A stretch of 64,000 nt of DNA from Dipteris shenzhenensis (taxonomy: Eukaryota; Polypodiophyta; Polypodiopsida; Gleicheniales). Under the pieces are notes generated by a model. The model worked only from the letters and a program-made list of their open reading frames with translations. It did no database searches and had not been told where the DNA came from. Within the stretch, counting starts at the first letter, position 1. Each line of letters begins with the position of its first letter. Both the position numbers and the translations under genes were made by a program. Shown here one piece after another: positions 13,301 to 21,455 of the stretch. The stretch is from NCBI GenBank assembly GCA_047967505.1, contig CM106540.1, one strand, 5' to 3'.

Positions 13301-15261
13301 GGGCTGAATACGGGCACCAGCTTGTGGGCACCAGCTCCAAGAGAATGTCAGGCAGAAGGAGCAAATGGCAAGCTAGGGCAGAGGTCAACGATGAAGAGGA
13401 TGGACAGCTCCACGTTGAGCTCGCTGCATCATGCTTGGGCTGTCAAATCATTGAGCTCTAGAACAAAATTCGCACGCAGAAACAAATTTCGTCACTTCTT
13501 GCAAGGGCTATAACTTTTCATAGAAAACTCAGATTGCAATTATGTAAAAACGAAATTTGTAGTACTCAAGGTCCTCTACAACTTTGCTGAAGACAGAAAG
13601 CTGTGTTCTGCTTCTAGATCCGGATAGAAGCATCACATCGTCCGCAGGTCATAGAAAGATGTAGCTGAAGAAAGGAGAAGAGAGGTAACAGATCATGGCG
13701 TGGAGAAGAGAGCTCTAGATAAAATTGGAGAAGCCATTCCTCCAAGGGGAATGAGGGAGAGAGGCTTCAATGTCCTCAATCTCTTACCTCAACCTCTTGG
13801 AAGATAGTCTAGCTCTGATACCATATGAAGATGCAAGACATGGAATGGAATGGAAAGGAAAAGCAAGACTAGGAGAGCATAATGGAAATGAAATAATGCG
13901 AGAAAGAAATATACAACCAAGCAAAGTACTTACATGATCAAGAAAGGCATGAGGCTTGATAAAATGACAATGAAAGTACAATGCCTTTATAGGATAGGCA
14001 CACACACTCTAAGTGTTAAATGTATATGGGACAAGTCTCATTGTGACACATGGCACTCTAGGATATAAAGTAGTACAGTACTACTCTAGAACACACTAAA
14101 AGTCACTCAAATTAACTCCATTTCCTAACAGCTAACCCAAGCTAGCTTAACCCAAAGACTAATTATAGGTGACCTAAACTAACTAGTTAGGATTAATCTA
14201 AAATTTTAGGTACCATTGATGCGACAAGAATGGGGAGAACGGCGGGCTTGGTGAGAGCGGAAATGAGTCGTCAACGCTCCCACTTAAGATCACGCACATA
14301 CATACTTTATGCCAAAGTCGTCGCCAGTAGCCAGGATAAAGTTCAATGGAATGGTTGCAAGAAATCCTTGTTCGAGAAGTACAATTTAAATACTGGGATA
14401 AGTGGTGGTACATCGATGGTGACGAGGCAAAAGGGACAAGGCATTCCAACTTCGCACGTAGAGCAATAGCTACTAGAACAGATCAAAAATTGGGATGGAA
14501 GTGCAAGCTATTAGAATCACAAAGCAATGAGGTATCACACAGCCATCCCATATCTAGTTGTGTGATAGGTAGACGTAAATGCACATCGAGCAACAACTGC
14601 AAGTAGGCGTGGACGTGGACGTGGACACGCTAATTTCAATCCCACGACACATCTTTTGCACGATGCTCCATCATTAGTAGCTTTGAACCCTTTGTCCCAA
14701 GGATTAAATCCTATCCGGCTAAACATGGTGTGGAATTTCTTTGGGTCTAGCCATGGCAAGGGGGAACATGATAAATGTGGTGTTGTTAATTAAGTTCTTA
14801 TAGAAACCAATTAATATGCCCTAAGAAAAGTTGCAGAATGCCCATGATGCTGTAATATAGCTTGTGGGTAACCTCTCTACAGGGGTGCAATCAACATATA
14901 TAAACAAAGGCTCGACAACAGTTTAGTGCATAGAGTGTTCCATGAAGTGAAAGTGGACGAATTGCAAAGGAGAAACATACAGGATTGTGAGACCATCAAA
15001 GAAACACACGGTTTGCACAGCATATGAGGCTTCTCAAACAACCACCTTTCACTTAAAACGAGAAAGCTTTCTTGTTTTTGCAGTGTGTGCATCACAAGGG
15101 ACCATGACAATTGTGAGGACATTGCAATTGTGAAGTGATGGCAATTATGTTGTCATGTATTCCCTCTATGTAGGGATGGCTTAAGAGAGAGAAAAATAAG
15201 ACACCACACATCTAGGTCCATTCTTTTCTCCCCACAGTTTGCATTATTTGCTTTTGATTCA

Positions 15262-15306
<45 letters not shown>

Positions 15307-17654
15307 GGAGGACGCTGTGGATCGAATCTAAATGACATAGGGCATAGTTTCTCTGCGTTTGACGTTGGTGAACCATAGCTACACGACAACACTCATTTGC
15401 TATTGGACCTCTCCTTTAGCTACGCCAAGGAAGGCCTGCCTTTATCTATGTTTGGTCACTATGACATTCAAGATGAATTGTGAAAGGGGGAGAGAAAGGA
15501 AGCCAAAGTGCCAAAAGTGTGCCTCTTATACCAATGTAGAAAAGGGTTCGGGGCAGATTTAGAGAAGGGTGTAGAACTAGTAGAAGGGAAGAGAGAGGAA
15601 GGAGAAAGAGGGAAGAGAGAAAAAGGAAAGGGGTAGGAGAGAGAGGGAGTAGGAGATATGGTATGATATGATTGTATTAAAGTCTTCCCCTTCAGGATCT
15701 ATGGGATTGGTGATCTCTATCAACAAATAGTGATCTTTTTACATCCAGTGAAAGAAAATAATATAGACTTGCTATTGTAGCTAGTACTTGTTGAGCTAGC
15801 TTGTGTGCTAGTCCATGTACCCTGTTGTGGTGTTCCAAAACTCCTTTTAGATAGCTTCATAGCTTTGTATCTTTGTAGAGAGAGAGAGAGGAAGAGATGG
15901 GAGTAAGGGGGCAGAGGGAGAGAGTGTGGAGGAGCATATGAGGAGGAAAGAGGACAGTAGGATAAGATAAGATGTCACATCAAAAGGTGAGTACATGAGT
16001 GGTGGATTTGGACTTATATAGTCCCCTCACCAATCCCCCCTAGCTATCACTAGAGTACTCCTACATTAGTCCCTTTTTCCCCTTCATTACACTCCCTTTG
16101 CATGGGAAATGTCCCGGGTTGGTACACAAGCAAAAAGGACAAAGCTAAGTCTAAGTGTCACAAAGTCTGGCTGAAGCTTGAATTCAATGCCTAAAAGCTA
16201 GATGCTACATGGCACACACAGATATAAAAGTTTACAATCAAGAAAATTGTTGTAGAGTTAAAGGCAAAGAGGAAATGTCATCAGCTGCAATAGAGATCCA
16301 GGAACTCTCAGAATAAGAGTAGAAAAATAGTATGCCATCTTTGCTGTTGCCCTTTCTCTGTGAAGCATTGTTGCTTTCCACATGATCCTTGGGACACAGT
16401 TTAGTTAAAGTACGAGCTCGCCGCTCACCATATCTAGGATCTCATTTATTTGAAGTCAGGTGCAGCAACCAAACAAGGGAAATGTAGCACCTAACTTTCA
16501 GGCAAGACCAGAAAATTCACCAAAGCTTTTAGATATGGCCCACCAGTCATACATACAAAGAGGAAATCCTCCTCCTTGTTCAAAAATCTTTACTGGAAGT
16601 AATCCGAGATGCATTTTATACAATTATAACCAACATATTAGGCAGACAAAGAATTAAATGTACTCCTCTGAACAAAGGTGGTGTGCATTAGGAGACCTCT
16701 TCTATAGTGCTACCAGACCCTGATGCAAATATGAGGGCTGCATCTGGAAGAGCTCCAAGTATTGGAAGAAGAAGCCCACCTATCAGACCTGGGTTCAACA
16801 CCTGTAAAAAATACTATAAAATCAAAGACATTTCTTCAATTGCTTCTACTAGAAGAGACGTGCCACACCCGATATCCTGTTATCTTTGCTTGAGATGCTT
16901 TCAATTACTGGCACTATGTGAAGGCTGATGACAGAAATCAGCAAATAACTTGTAATGTGATGCAAGACTGAAGGTCATAGAGAGAAACTGTGCACACCAT
17001 TACCATTCTTATCCATGCAAAGACCAAGAAATCACTAACGACATCAAATTTACAAACTTTGATTCAGAGTTCAATCTTCCATACCTCAAGTAGAAGCTCA
17101 CTTCCCTCTGAGATTAGCTTGGCTGCCATCAGAAGAAGGTAGCCGTAAACAAACATTAGGAACAGATTTCCTGTGAGAGTGTTGGAGCATGGGAAAATTC
17201 CATAGCTTTCTTTGCATATAGCTACATTTTCAGAAATAGTGACGATCACCATATTCTCTGACGGAACCAAATCTAGGATTGGGGAGCTCCATGTATCTAC
17301 AGCCATGGCTGTATGAGAATCACCAGTTCTTGGTACTGCTAGTACTGGAGGGTGGTTTGGCACCTCATTGGTGAAGCCATTAAGTCTGTTGTCAGCTACT
17401 TCCATATTGAAAAGATCCAAAGTCATAGAGGGTCTTGGTATCTCTTCTGCCAATGCTGGATCTCCCTTCAAAGACAATGCCGCAGAGTGCAAGAAAAACA
17501 AATAACCAAGGAGAATGCAAAAATTTGAAAGTCTTTGAGACACAGACTGACACCATCCTCGTGAAAAAATGCTTTTCAACAGTCGCTGAAAGCCCTGTGC
17601 TGTTCCAAGCTTTATGCAAGATAGCTTCAGAGTCAAGTTAGATCTAAACCACAT
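1214..17654 (-). CDS. NCL: NCL-like sodium/calcium exchanger-type cation antiporter, 5' part of gene (5 exons)
   Basis: Joined exons 17085-17654, 16697-16801, 3505-3698, 1796-1946 and 1214-1342 give an uninterrupted frame: junction phases are 0, 0, 2 and 0, and every intron is GT-AG. The product has a hydrophobic leader, a polar segment, then the first NCX alpha repeat: GSELLLE in exon 1 and GALPDA in exon 2 carry the acidic residues typical of the cation site. Further membrane helices follow in exons 3 and 4. Plant NCL proteins are endomembrane Na+/Ca2+ exchanger-like antiporters with two alpha repeats flanking EF hands. Here the EF hands and second repeat are missing because the gene runs off the left edge. 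Intron 2 (3699-16696) is about 13 kb and full of retroelements. Family assignment is from sequence pattern; function is inferred. Confidence 0.75.
1796..1946 (-). CDS. NCL: NCL-like exchanger, exon 4
   Basis: One base completing the Arg codon plus 50 full codons, between ...CATTTTGCAG and GTAAGG. It encodes two hydrophobic segments (AYIMMISAIPYVCAQVPLL, and a second ending LLAYCAYQ) matching the helix pair that precedes the cytosolic/EF-hand part of NCL. Intron 3 (1947-3504) is about 1.56 kb. Confidence 0.8.
2398..2512. repeat. (TG)n-rich microsatellite in intron 3
   Basis: Imperfect TG/TATG/TCTG repeats interrupted by an A-run near 2443-2454. The open frames across it on both strands are by-products of the repeat. 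Confidence 0.8.
2545..2990. repeat. Purine-rich (G/A) low-complexity stretch in intron 3
   Basis: The plus strand is strongly G/A biased over about 450 bp with no clear unit. The Pro/Leu/Ser-rich minus-strand open frame across it is an artefact of composition. Intron 3 otherwise holds only the TG repeat and the 70-bp duplication. Confidence 0.5.
3181..3308. repeat. Tandem duplication, about 70-bp unit, two copies
   Basis: Copies at 3181-3239 and 3251-3308 share AGCATAA, AGACACTCAA, TAGAATGGCATCTCTTCA and ACTGTGAG with scattered differences. It lies in intron 3 just downstream of exon 3. Confidence 0.75.
3505..3698 (-). CDS. NCL: NCL-like exchanger, exon 3
   Basis: 194 bp, starting phase 0 after a ...TTTCTGCAG acceptor and ending in phase 2 at AAG|GTGC. 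It encodes VLVGVGVLAGSTSMLL, the helix that follows the alpha-1 repeat in plant NCL proteins, then the conserved G(K/R)CDL segment and a hydrophilic loop ending near GVTVDEQT. The split Arg codon is completed by the first base of the next exon. Confidence 0.8.
4236..4790 (-). mobile_element. 5'-truncated LINE (family A) 3' fragment in intron 2
   Basis: A T-run at about 4245-4255 marks the poly(A) end of a minus-strand element. The minus frame at 4434-4742 contains SVWEVVASITAWNIW followed by IWQDIIYTL, the same C-terminal block found at the end of ORF2 in the LINEs at about 6100-6500 and 27690-27850. Only the last approximately 500 bp are present, the usual result of incomplete reverse transcription. 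I could not define a target duplication. Confidence 0.7.
5534..5827 (-). repeat. LTR of copia A (3' LTR in element sense)
   Basis: 294 bp, TG...CA termini. It pairs with 13826-14130, and the 5 bp outside (GCTAA) match those outside the other LTR. Confidence 0.9.
5828..5840 (-). other. Polypurine tract of copia A
   Basis: The plus strand shows a C-run ending in CATGGAGG directly inside the left LTR, giving a G-rich tract on the sense strand where plus-strand DNA synthesis would start. Confidence 0.7.
6093..10481 (-). pseudogene. LINE A1 ORF2 (endonuclease, reverse transcriptase, zf-RVT)
   Basis: ATG at 10479-10481 begins MSLRIISWNVNRFHSSG, the endonuclease start (Asn in SWNVN). LLLQEHK carries the catalytic Glu and IVGGDFNN the next block; a frameshift near 9720 disrupts the DH.PV end. 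RT blocks: IPKGGDRQEIRQGRPITLL (about 8800-8870), LLLDFEKA then a stop where Tyr is expected (about 8618), HQGCPLAPYLFLF, and KYADDTALYV with YADD intact (about 8320). Downstream, a zinc-binding segment (CQMCFQEEESLKHC, about 6660) and the WEIIGSITGWHIW block complete the usual C-terminus. At least four frameshifts and several stops are present. Confidence 0.85.
10478..12359 (-). pseudogene. LINE A1 ORF1 (DUF4283-like, zinc knuckle, Pro-rich tail)
   Basis: From ATG 12359 the N-terminal domain (SIYGRVIGYSPSRADIRDW, then a GRGIFWLKL block) is the nucleic-acid-binding domain common in plant LINE ORF1. A frameshift near 11760 moves the zinc knuckle (CLRCHGFGHQARSC) into another frame. A Pro/Ser-rich low-complexity region (about 11200-11500) and an in-frame TAG at 11018-11020 follow, then a further domain to TGA at 10478-10480. 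That stop overlaps the ORF2 start as ATGA. It probably coats the element RNA. Confidence 0.8.
12375..12640 (-). repeat. C-rich short tandem repeats in LINE A1 leader
   Basis: The plus strand consists of GGTGAGGTGAGCGGAGC-like units (GTGAG and GGAGC steps), so the sense RNA is C-rich. LINE A2 has a C/T-rich leader at the equivalent position, so this is a family feature rather than chance. Confidence 0.7.
12630..13142 (-). pseudogene. copia gag remnant (DUF4219/UBN2 type)
   Basis: Starts MGSLSTNSLLVEKFKGDG, with YxxW-like FPSWQ and a segment VWDAIEDDEALE typical of plant copia gag. A frameshift near 12850 separates this from the continuation, which reads MQFYKLKMEESDTLSVHI then CCPDDEDK. The frame stops being gag-like at about 12640, where the LINE leader begins. 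No zinc knuckle or protease follows. Confidence 0.75.
13812..13823 (-). other. Primer binding site of copia A
   Basis: Minus strand reads TGGTATCAGAGC, complementary to the 3' end of plant initiator tRNA-Met and typical of copia elements. It begins 2 nt from the LTR edge. Confidence 0.9.
13826..14130 (-). repeat. LTR of copia A (5' LTR in element sense)
   Basis: 305 bp; differs from the left LTR by about ten substitutions and an extra 11 bp near its start. Followed by target duplication GCTAA at 14131-14135. Confidence 0.9.
14136..16696. other. Remaining intron 2 sequence
   Basis: No coding similarity recognised. It contains a perfect GA microsatellite (about 15266-15301), purine-rich tracts at about 15540-15655 and 15875-15965, and otherwise AT-moderate unique-looking sequence. 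The open frame 14230-14469 shows no domain. Confidence 0.5.
15266..15301. repeat. (GA)n microsatellite
   Basis: About 17-18 perfect GA units. Confidence 0.95.
16697..16801 (-). CDS. NCL: NCL-like exchanger, exon 2
   Basis: Exactly 35 codons, phase 0 at both ends, between a ...TTTTTACAG acceptor and a GTCTCC donor. It encodes the second half of the alpha-1 repeat: a glycine-rich helix with LLPILGALPDAALI, where Pro-Asp is the family hallmark, ending in a Ser/Gly-rich loop. Intron 1 (16802-17084) is only 283 bp, in contrast to the intron that follows. Confidence 0.8.
17085..17654 (-). CDS. NCL: NCL-like exchanger, exon 1
   Basis: 190 codons from the ATG at 17652-17654 to a GTATGG splice donor. 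A hydrophobic stretch about 45-60 residues in may be a signal or first membrane helix. A polar luminal-type region follows, then a Cys-containing segment (YGIFPC) that precedes a strong helix ending in SEGSELLLE, the first half of the NCX alpha-1 repeat. The frame is open up to 17843, so an upstream Met is possible. I prefer 17654 because the upstream translation is low-complexity and looks like 5' leader. The hydrophobic segment is unusually far from the N-terminus for a signal peptide, so the start is uncertain. Confidence 0.65.
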
Positions 17655-18187
17655 GCCCTCTTTGATATTTCCGCCCTTCCAACTGCCTTGGTTTGCCTTA
17701 TACAATCTTATCTCCAAGTAAGGAAAGAAAAGGCACAGGCCCCTCTGTCTTTCCTGCTTTTGTTCATGTTCCTGGATTTTCAATAAATGAGAAACCGATA
17801 ATAGCATCCAAAGACATCTATAGATCTGCACATTATCTTTCAAAGTTATGATGTTTTTCTATGAAACACAAATTAGAAAATAAAAAAGTGCATCATGAAG
17901 ATTATAAAATTGTGAAGTCTGAAATGCGAAAACAAGTGAAAAAGTTTGCTCCCCAACTTCTGCAGACCATATAATAACAAAGCTAGTATTTCATCTTGAA
18001 CTAAAACTCAAGTGCAAAGGAATCAACCATTGAGCATTCCCAGTCCCATAAGAAACCATCCTCTCCTCCATGCAAGGATTTCCATGGAGGCACATATCTG
18101 AAATTACCCTTCAGAGATTCATTGCAATCATGTTATCAGAGGGGATCAAATGCAATGTGACGACAACATGTCATGGCTGTTGTTGCA
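17655..18187. other. 5' leader and upstream region of the exchanger gene
   Basis: Contains the in-frame extension up to 17843. No certain TATA box or transcription start could be assigned. Confidence 0.35.
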
Positions 18188-18780
18188 TAAAGCACAACAC
18201 ACTTTGGAGCAAGTGATCTGGAGGACATCCTTTCTTTTCCATGGTAGGGTATGAGGTGGCATAAGAACTAGCTCAATAATGTTATATGCACACCTGCATG
18301 CCCTTTTGAAGCACCTCCTCTTGCTGTAGGATTAAGTTTGTAAAAAGTTCTCTCCAGGCTGATGAGGGTGATACCTATGACTCACCATGTCATACTTGAT
18401 CTGCTGAATATTAAGGAATGTCATACTCACCAATCTTTATAGTGCATCTGGGATGCTCACAAAGGCTTTATATCACAACACAAGCATTGTTGCAGCAATT
18501 TGTGTGATAGTAGACCCTGCACATGGAGCTCATGGAACACATTTAAAGAAAGATCTAAAGCACCGAAGAATGTTGCATTTCCTTTGGGATTTTAGAAATG
18601 TGTACCTTTATAAGACTTTAATATAGCATTGTTGCAGCAATTTGTGTGATAGTATAATGGAATACATTTAAAGAAAGATCTAAAGCACCGAAGAATGTTG
18701 CATTCCCTTTAGGATTTTATAAATGTGTACCTTTATAAGACTTTTATATATCCAACCTTACAAATTGAGAATTTTGGAAA
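18188..18780. repeat. Dispersed repeat, copy 1 (with internal duplication)
   Basis: Matches 20899-21370 over most of its length (shared ATAAAGCACAA, TATGAGGTGGCATAAGAAC, GCATTGTTGC blocks). Within it, a segment of about 120-140 bp is duplicated in tandem (about 18483-18622 and 18626-18750). No coding content. Confidence 0.75.
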
Positions 18781-18784
18781 GTGA

Positions 18785-20063
18785 AGATAACAAAAAAAAA
18801 AAAAAGAGAGAAAGAAAGAAAGTCTATTAACGTCCACTGGAGACCAAAAGGTCTATGGGACAGCAAGAAACCCTCTAGTACATCTGCTTTAGGGAGGGCA
18901 CATGGCAGCTCCCAAGGAGTGCAAAAAGCCACCCCCATTATTTAGAATACCTACATGATAGTCTGGAAGAGTAAATAGCCATACATTAGTTTAAGACTGA
19001 GAGTCTTTTGGTTTTGATTTGAACTCTCTGATTAGTGCTACGCCTTCATGGTAAACTGCCCATTTTCCATCCTTTCTGGCAGCCCTGACTTTAGCTAATT
19101 CAGTTTCCTTAATCTTAAGTTGAGCTTGTATAAGCTCCTCTGCTATCCATACTTTGGTGCCCTTCAACTTGTAAGATTGTCGAAGAAGCTTAATCTGCAT
19201 ATCTTTTGACTTCAGTGTTAGGGTAGCATGACCTTTATAGTGCAAAATAGAAGCTGGCTTGGAGTCGTCATCATCCTATTCATCACCATCCACCCATTCA
19301 ATGTTGGGCAAGCTTGCTTTGATCTTTGTCAAGATTTCACTATATGTGTCCTCCTCTTTGTACCAATCTTCTGAGAGTCCCCCTATTCTAATCTTCAGCG
19401 CATTACCACATCTAGCTTCGTGTTCTTTAATCTCTGCTTGAATATCTGACTTACATGCTTTGGTGTCCACTTCCACAATCACTTCCTTCTTAGCAGCTTG
19501 TACTTCAGTGTGAACAAGATCTTTGACTGTAGAGACTAGCTGCGGGGTAGGGGGGGAATCCTTACAAGATTTTACAGCCTCATCAATTACTGCCTGCTTA
19601 CCAGGCCCTTCTAGAATGTGAAGTCGAGCCTTTAGTTCTGCCAGTTCCAATCGTAGCTCTCTCATTGCCTGCTGCAGATAAAAGATCTGATCCTGTTGCC
19701 CAAGGATGGGTCGCTTTGAGCCTTCTTGTTGGTAATTCCATGCATATGGAGAGGGTGTCATGGCTGCAACTGTAGAGTACCGAGTCTTGATGGATGTTGA
19801 AGGAGTTGAGGGAGTTGAGGGGGACTTGGAGGAGAGGGTAGGCCAGTAGTCCATAGTTGGCTGTCTGTTTGAACCCCCTAGCTTAACCTAATCCCGGGTT
19901 GGGTTGGGGGTTTAGCCCAACTCGGGGTTAGGGTTAGTTAGCTGCTTCTAACGGGTATAGAGGGAGAGGTACGAATGGAGAGGTACTGACGAATGGAGAG
20001 GTACGAAGGGAGAGGTACGAATGGAGAGGGTTAGGGTTAGTTAGCTGCTTCTAACGGGTACGG
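18785..20063 (-). mobile_element. ORF1-only non-LTR retroposon (half-LINE), copy 1
   Basis: Sense is minus. Order: a leader with short repeats (GAGAGGTACGAATG-type units at about 19960-20030 and two copies of a GGGTTAGGGTTAGTTAGC block), one ORF (18991-19854) for a LINE ORF1-like protein, then a 3' region with a stem-loop (18841-18854) and a pyrimidine tail (CTTT repeats, then T-run on the sense strand). No endonuclease or RT follows. Its right edge abuts the 3' end of a second copy at 20064. The design resembles mammalian half-L1 (HAL1) elements, which presumably use another element's RT; that comparison is inference. Confidence 0.55.
18991..19854 (-). pseudogene. LINE ORF1p-like protein (coiled coil + RRM/C-terminal-domain-like), one stop
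   Basis: 287 codons in one frame with a single TAG at 19276-19278. Residues about 1-35 are Ser/Thr/Pro-rich. About 60-95 form a likely coiled coil (LRLELAELKARLHIL), with a Lys/Glu-rich helix to about 150. KIRIGGLSEDWYKEED starts an RRM-like fold, and the last 80 residues carry the pattern GTKVWIAEEL...KVRAARKDGKWAVY that ends L1-type ORF1 proteins. Such proteins form RNA-binding trimers in animals. The other LINEs here have zinc-knuckle ORF1 instead, so this is a distinct lineage. The protein is not in frame with any RT. Confidence 0.6.
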
Positions 20064-20235
20064 AGAGAGAGAGAGATTAACGTCCACGGGAGGCCTCGCG
20101 GGCCTATGGGACCAAGTGCAAAGTACACCAAAAGGGAAAAACTCATACAAGCCACAAAGGGCTGGAGCAAAGAGCGTGCTAAGGCCCTTGCTGAGTACTA
20201 TGCTGAAATAAAGAGAGCTCGGTAGCTCAAGCAAA
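20064..20235 (-). mobile_element. Half-LINE 3' fragment, copy 2
   Basis: The GA-run (20062-20075) corresponds to the pyrimidine tail in sense; ATTAACGTCC and stem-loop AGGCC-TCGCG-GGCCT (20091-20105) followed by TATGGGAC match copies 1 and 4. 5'-truncated. Confidence 0.55.
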
Positions 20236-20474
20236 ATCAAGTACAAAACATATCATATCATGTGCTATCTGGAGCAAGCTGAGAGCTGGAGCTGGAACTT
20301 AGAATCTGAAACCCGGCATTGTGGTGGCTTGTCTATGAGCGGTGAAAATGTCTCGGATCTGTGTCTATCTGGCTGTCTCATGCTGTGGTGGTGGAGGGGG
20401 GTGTGGTCTCCTTGATCTTTGAACCCGTTGAGCTATGTTAAGAGTGACCCTCATCTCGGGTGGTCCCCTTTGAA

Positions 20475-20560
20475 GAGAGAGAAGGAAGCAGGAAAGGTTT
20501 ATAAACATTTACCAAAGGTCGAAAAAGTCAATGAGACAAAAAAACTGAAAACATCACGAG
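20475..20560 (-). mobile_element. Half-LINE 3' fragment, copy 3 (degraded)
   Basis: Purine tract followed by GGTTTATAAACATT and CAATGAGAC, the same framework as the other copies, but the stem no longer pairs. Confidence 0.4.
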
Positions 20561-20734
20561 GGTACACCCTAGTTGGGGGAACTAGAGATGTCTAGACATC
20601 CACCTCTAATAGGCAGCTCATGAATCTAGGAAAAAAAGAAAAAAATCCATATGTTGAGAAGTTCTTCCTGCCATATCATGTGTCATGTGTCAATCCTCAA
20701 TAGCTTGATCTCCTCGTGTGGATGCAACAAGAAA

Positions 20735-20865
20735 AGAAAGAACGAAAGATGTACTAAAGTCCGCAGGAGGCCTCACGGGCCTATGGGACAAAGTACGGCA
20801 AATGGAAAGAAACTCATACAAGCCACAAAGAGCTGAAGCAAAGGGCGCACTAGAGCCCCACTAAA
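20735..20865 (-). mobile_element. Half-LINE 3' fragment, copy 4
   Basis: Preceded by AAGAAAGAACGAAAG; stem-loop AGGCC-TCACG-GGCCT at 20768-20782, then TATGGGAC and CTCATACAAGCCACAAAG shared with copy 2. Confidence 0.55.
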
Positions 20866-20898
20866 AGTTTTGGTGTCTCTCGAACATATCCAAGGGGA

Positions 20899-21370
20899 TA
20901 AAGCACAATACCCTTTGCAGCAAGTTGTATGGATGCATCCTTTCTTTTCCATGATAGGGTATGAGGTGGCATAAGAACTAGCTCAATGGTGTCATATGCA
21001 CACTTGCATGCCCTTGTAAAGCAACCCCCCTTGCTGTAAAATTAAGTTTGTAAAAGTTCACTTATCAATTAGATGAGGGTGACAACTATCACTCACTATG
21101 TCATGCTCGATTTGTTGAATATTAAGGAATTGCATACTTTATAGTACATCTGGGATGCTCACAAAAGCTCTACATCACAGCACAAGCATTGTTGCCACAA
21201 TTTGTGTGATGCTATATCCTGCCTATGGAGCTAATGGAACACATTTGAAGTAATATATAAAGAACCAAAGAAAGCTGCATTCCCTTTAGGATTTTATCAA
21301 TGCATACCTTTATAAGACTTGAATATATCCAATCTTACAAAGATAGAATTTTGAAGATTGAAGATAAAAA
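20899..21370. repeat. Dispersed repeat, copy 2
   Basis: Same repeat as 18188-18780 but without the internal tandem duplication; each copy lies next to a half-LINE 3' end, so the two may be parts of one larger repeat unit. Confidence 0.7.
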
Positions 21371-21384
21371 AGAAAGGACAAAGA

Positions 21385-21455
21385 AAGAGAGAAAATAAAG
21401 AAAGAAAGGTTCATAAACGCTTGCAGGCCAAAAAAGCCTATGAGACCCAAAATTG
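21385..21455 (-). mobile_element. Half-LINE 3' fragment, copy 5
   Basis: GAAA-repeat tract, then CATAAACGC and stem-loop AGGC-CAAAAAA-GCCT (21425-21439), then TATGAGAC. Confidence 0.5.

Larger units (their letters stand above)
5534..14130 (-). mobile_element. Ty1-copia-type LTR element A (pol-less), nested in intron 2
   Basis: LTRs at 5534-5827 and 13826-14130 both run TGAAGATG...CTAACA on the plus strand and are flanked by a perfect 5-bp duplication GCTAA (5529-5533, 14131-14135). In the minus sense there is a tRNA-iMet primer site next to the right LTR and a G-run polypurine tract next to the left LTR. The interior holds a gag remnant (about 12630-13142) and about 136 bp of 3' sequence; no pol is visible, and the space between is a LINE. 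By eye the LTRs differ at about ten positions plus an 11-bp indel, so it is older than the copia at 37050. Pol was lost either before insertion (non-autonomous element) or by a deletion with the LINE insertion. Confidence 0.85.

Noticed and set aside
17655-17843. Upstream in-frame start for the exchanger at 17843
   Set aside because: Open but of leader-like composition with no family similarity; kept as an alternative only.
19925-20045. GGTTAGGGTTAG blocks as telomere-like repeats
   Set aside because: Only two short copies inside a duplicated leader unit; too few for a telomeric tract.
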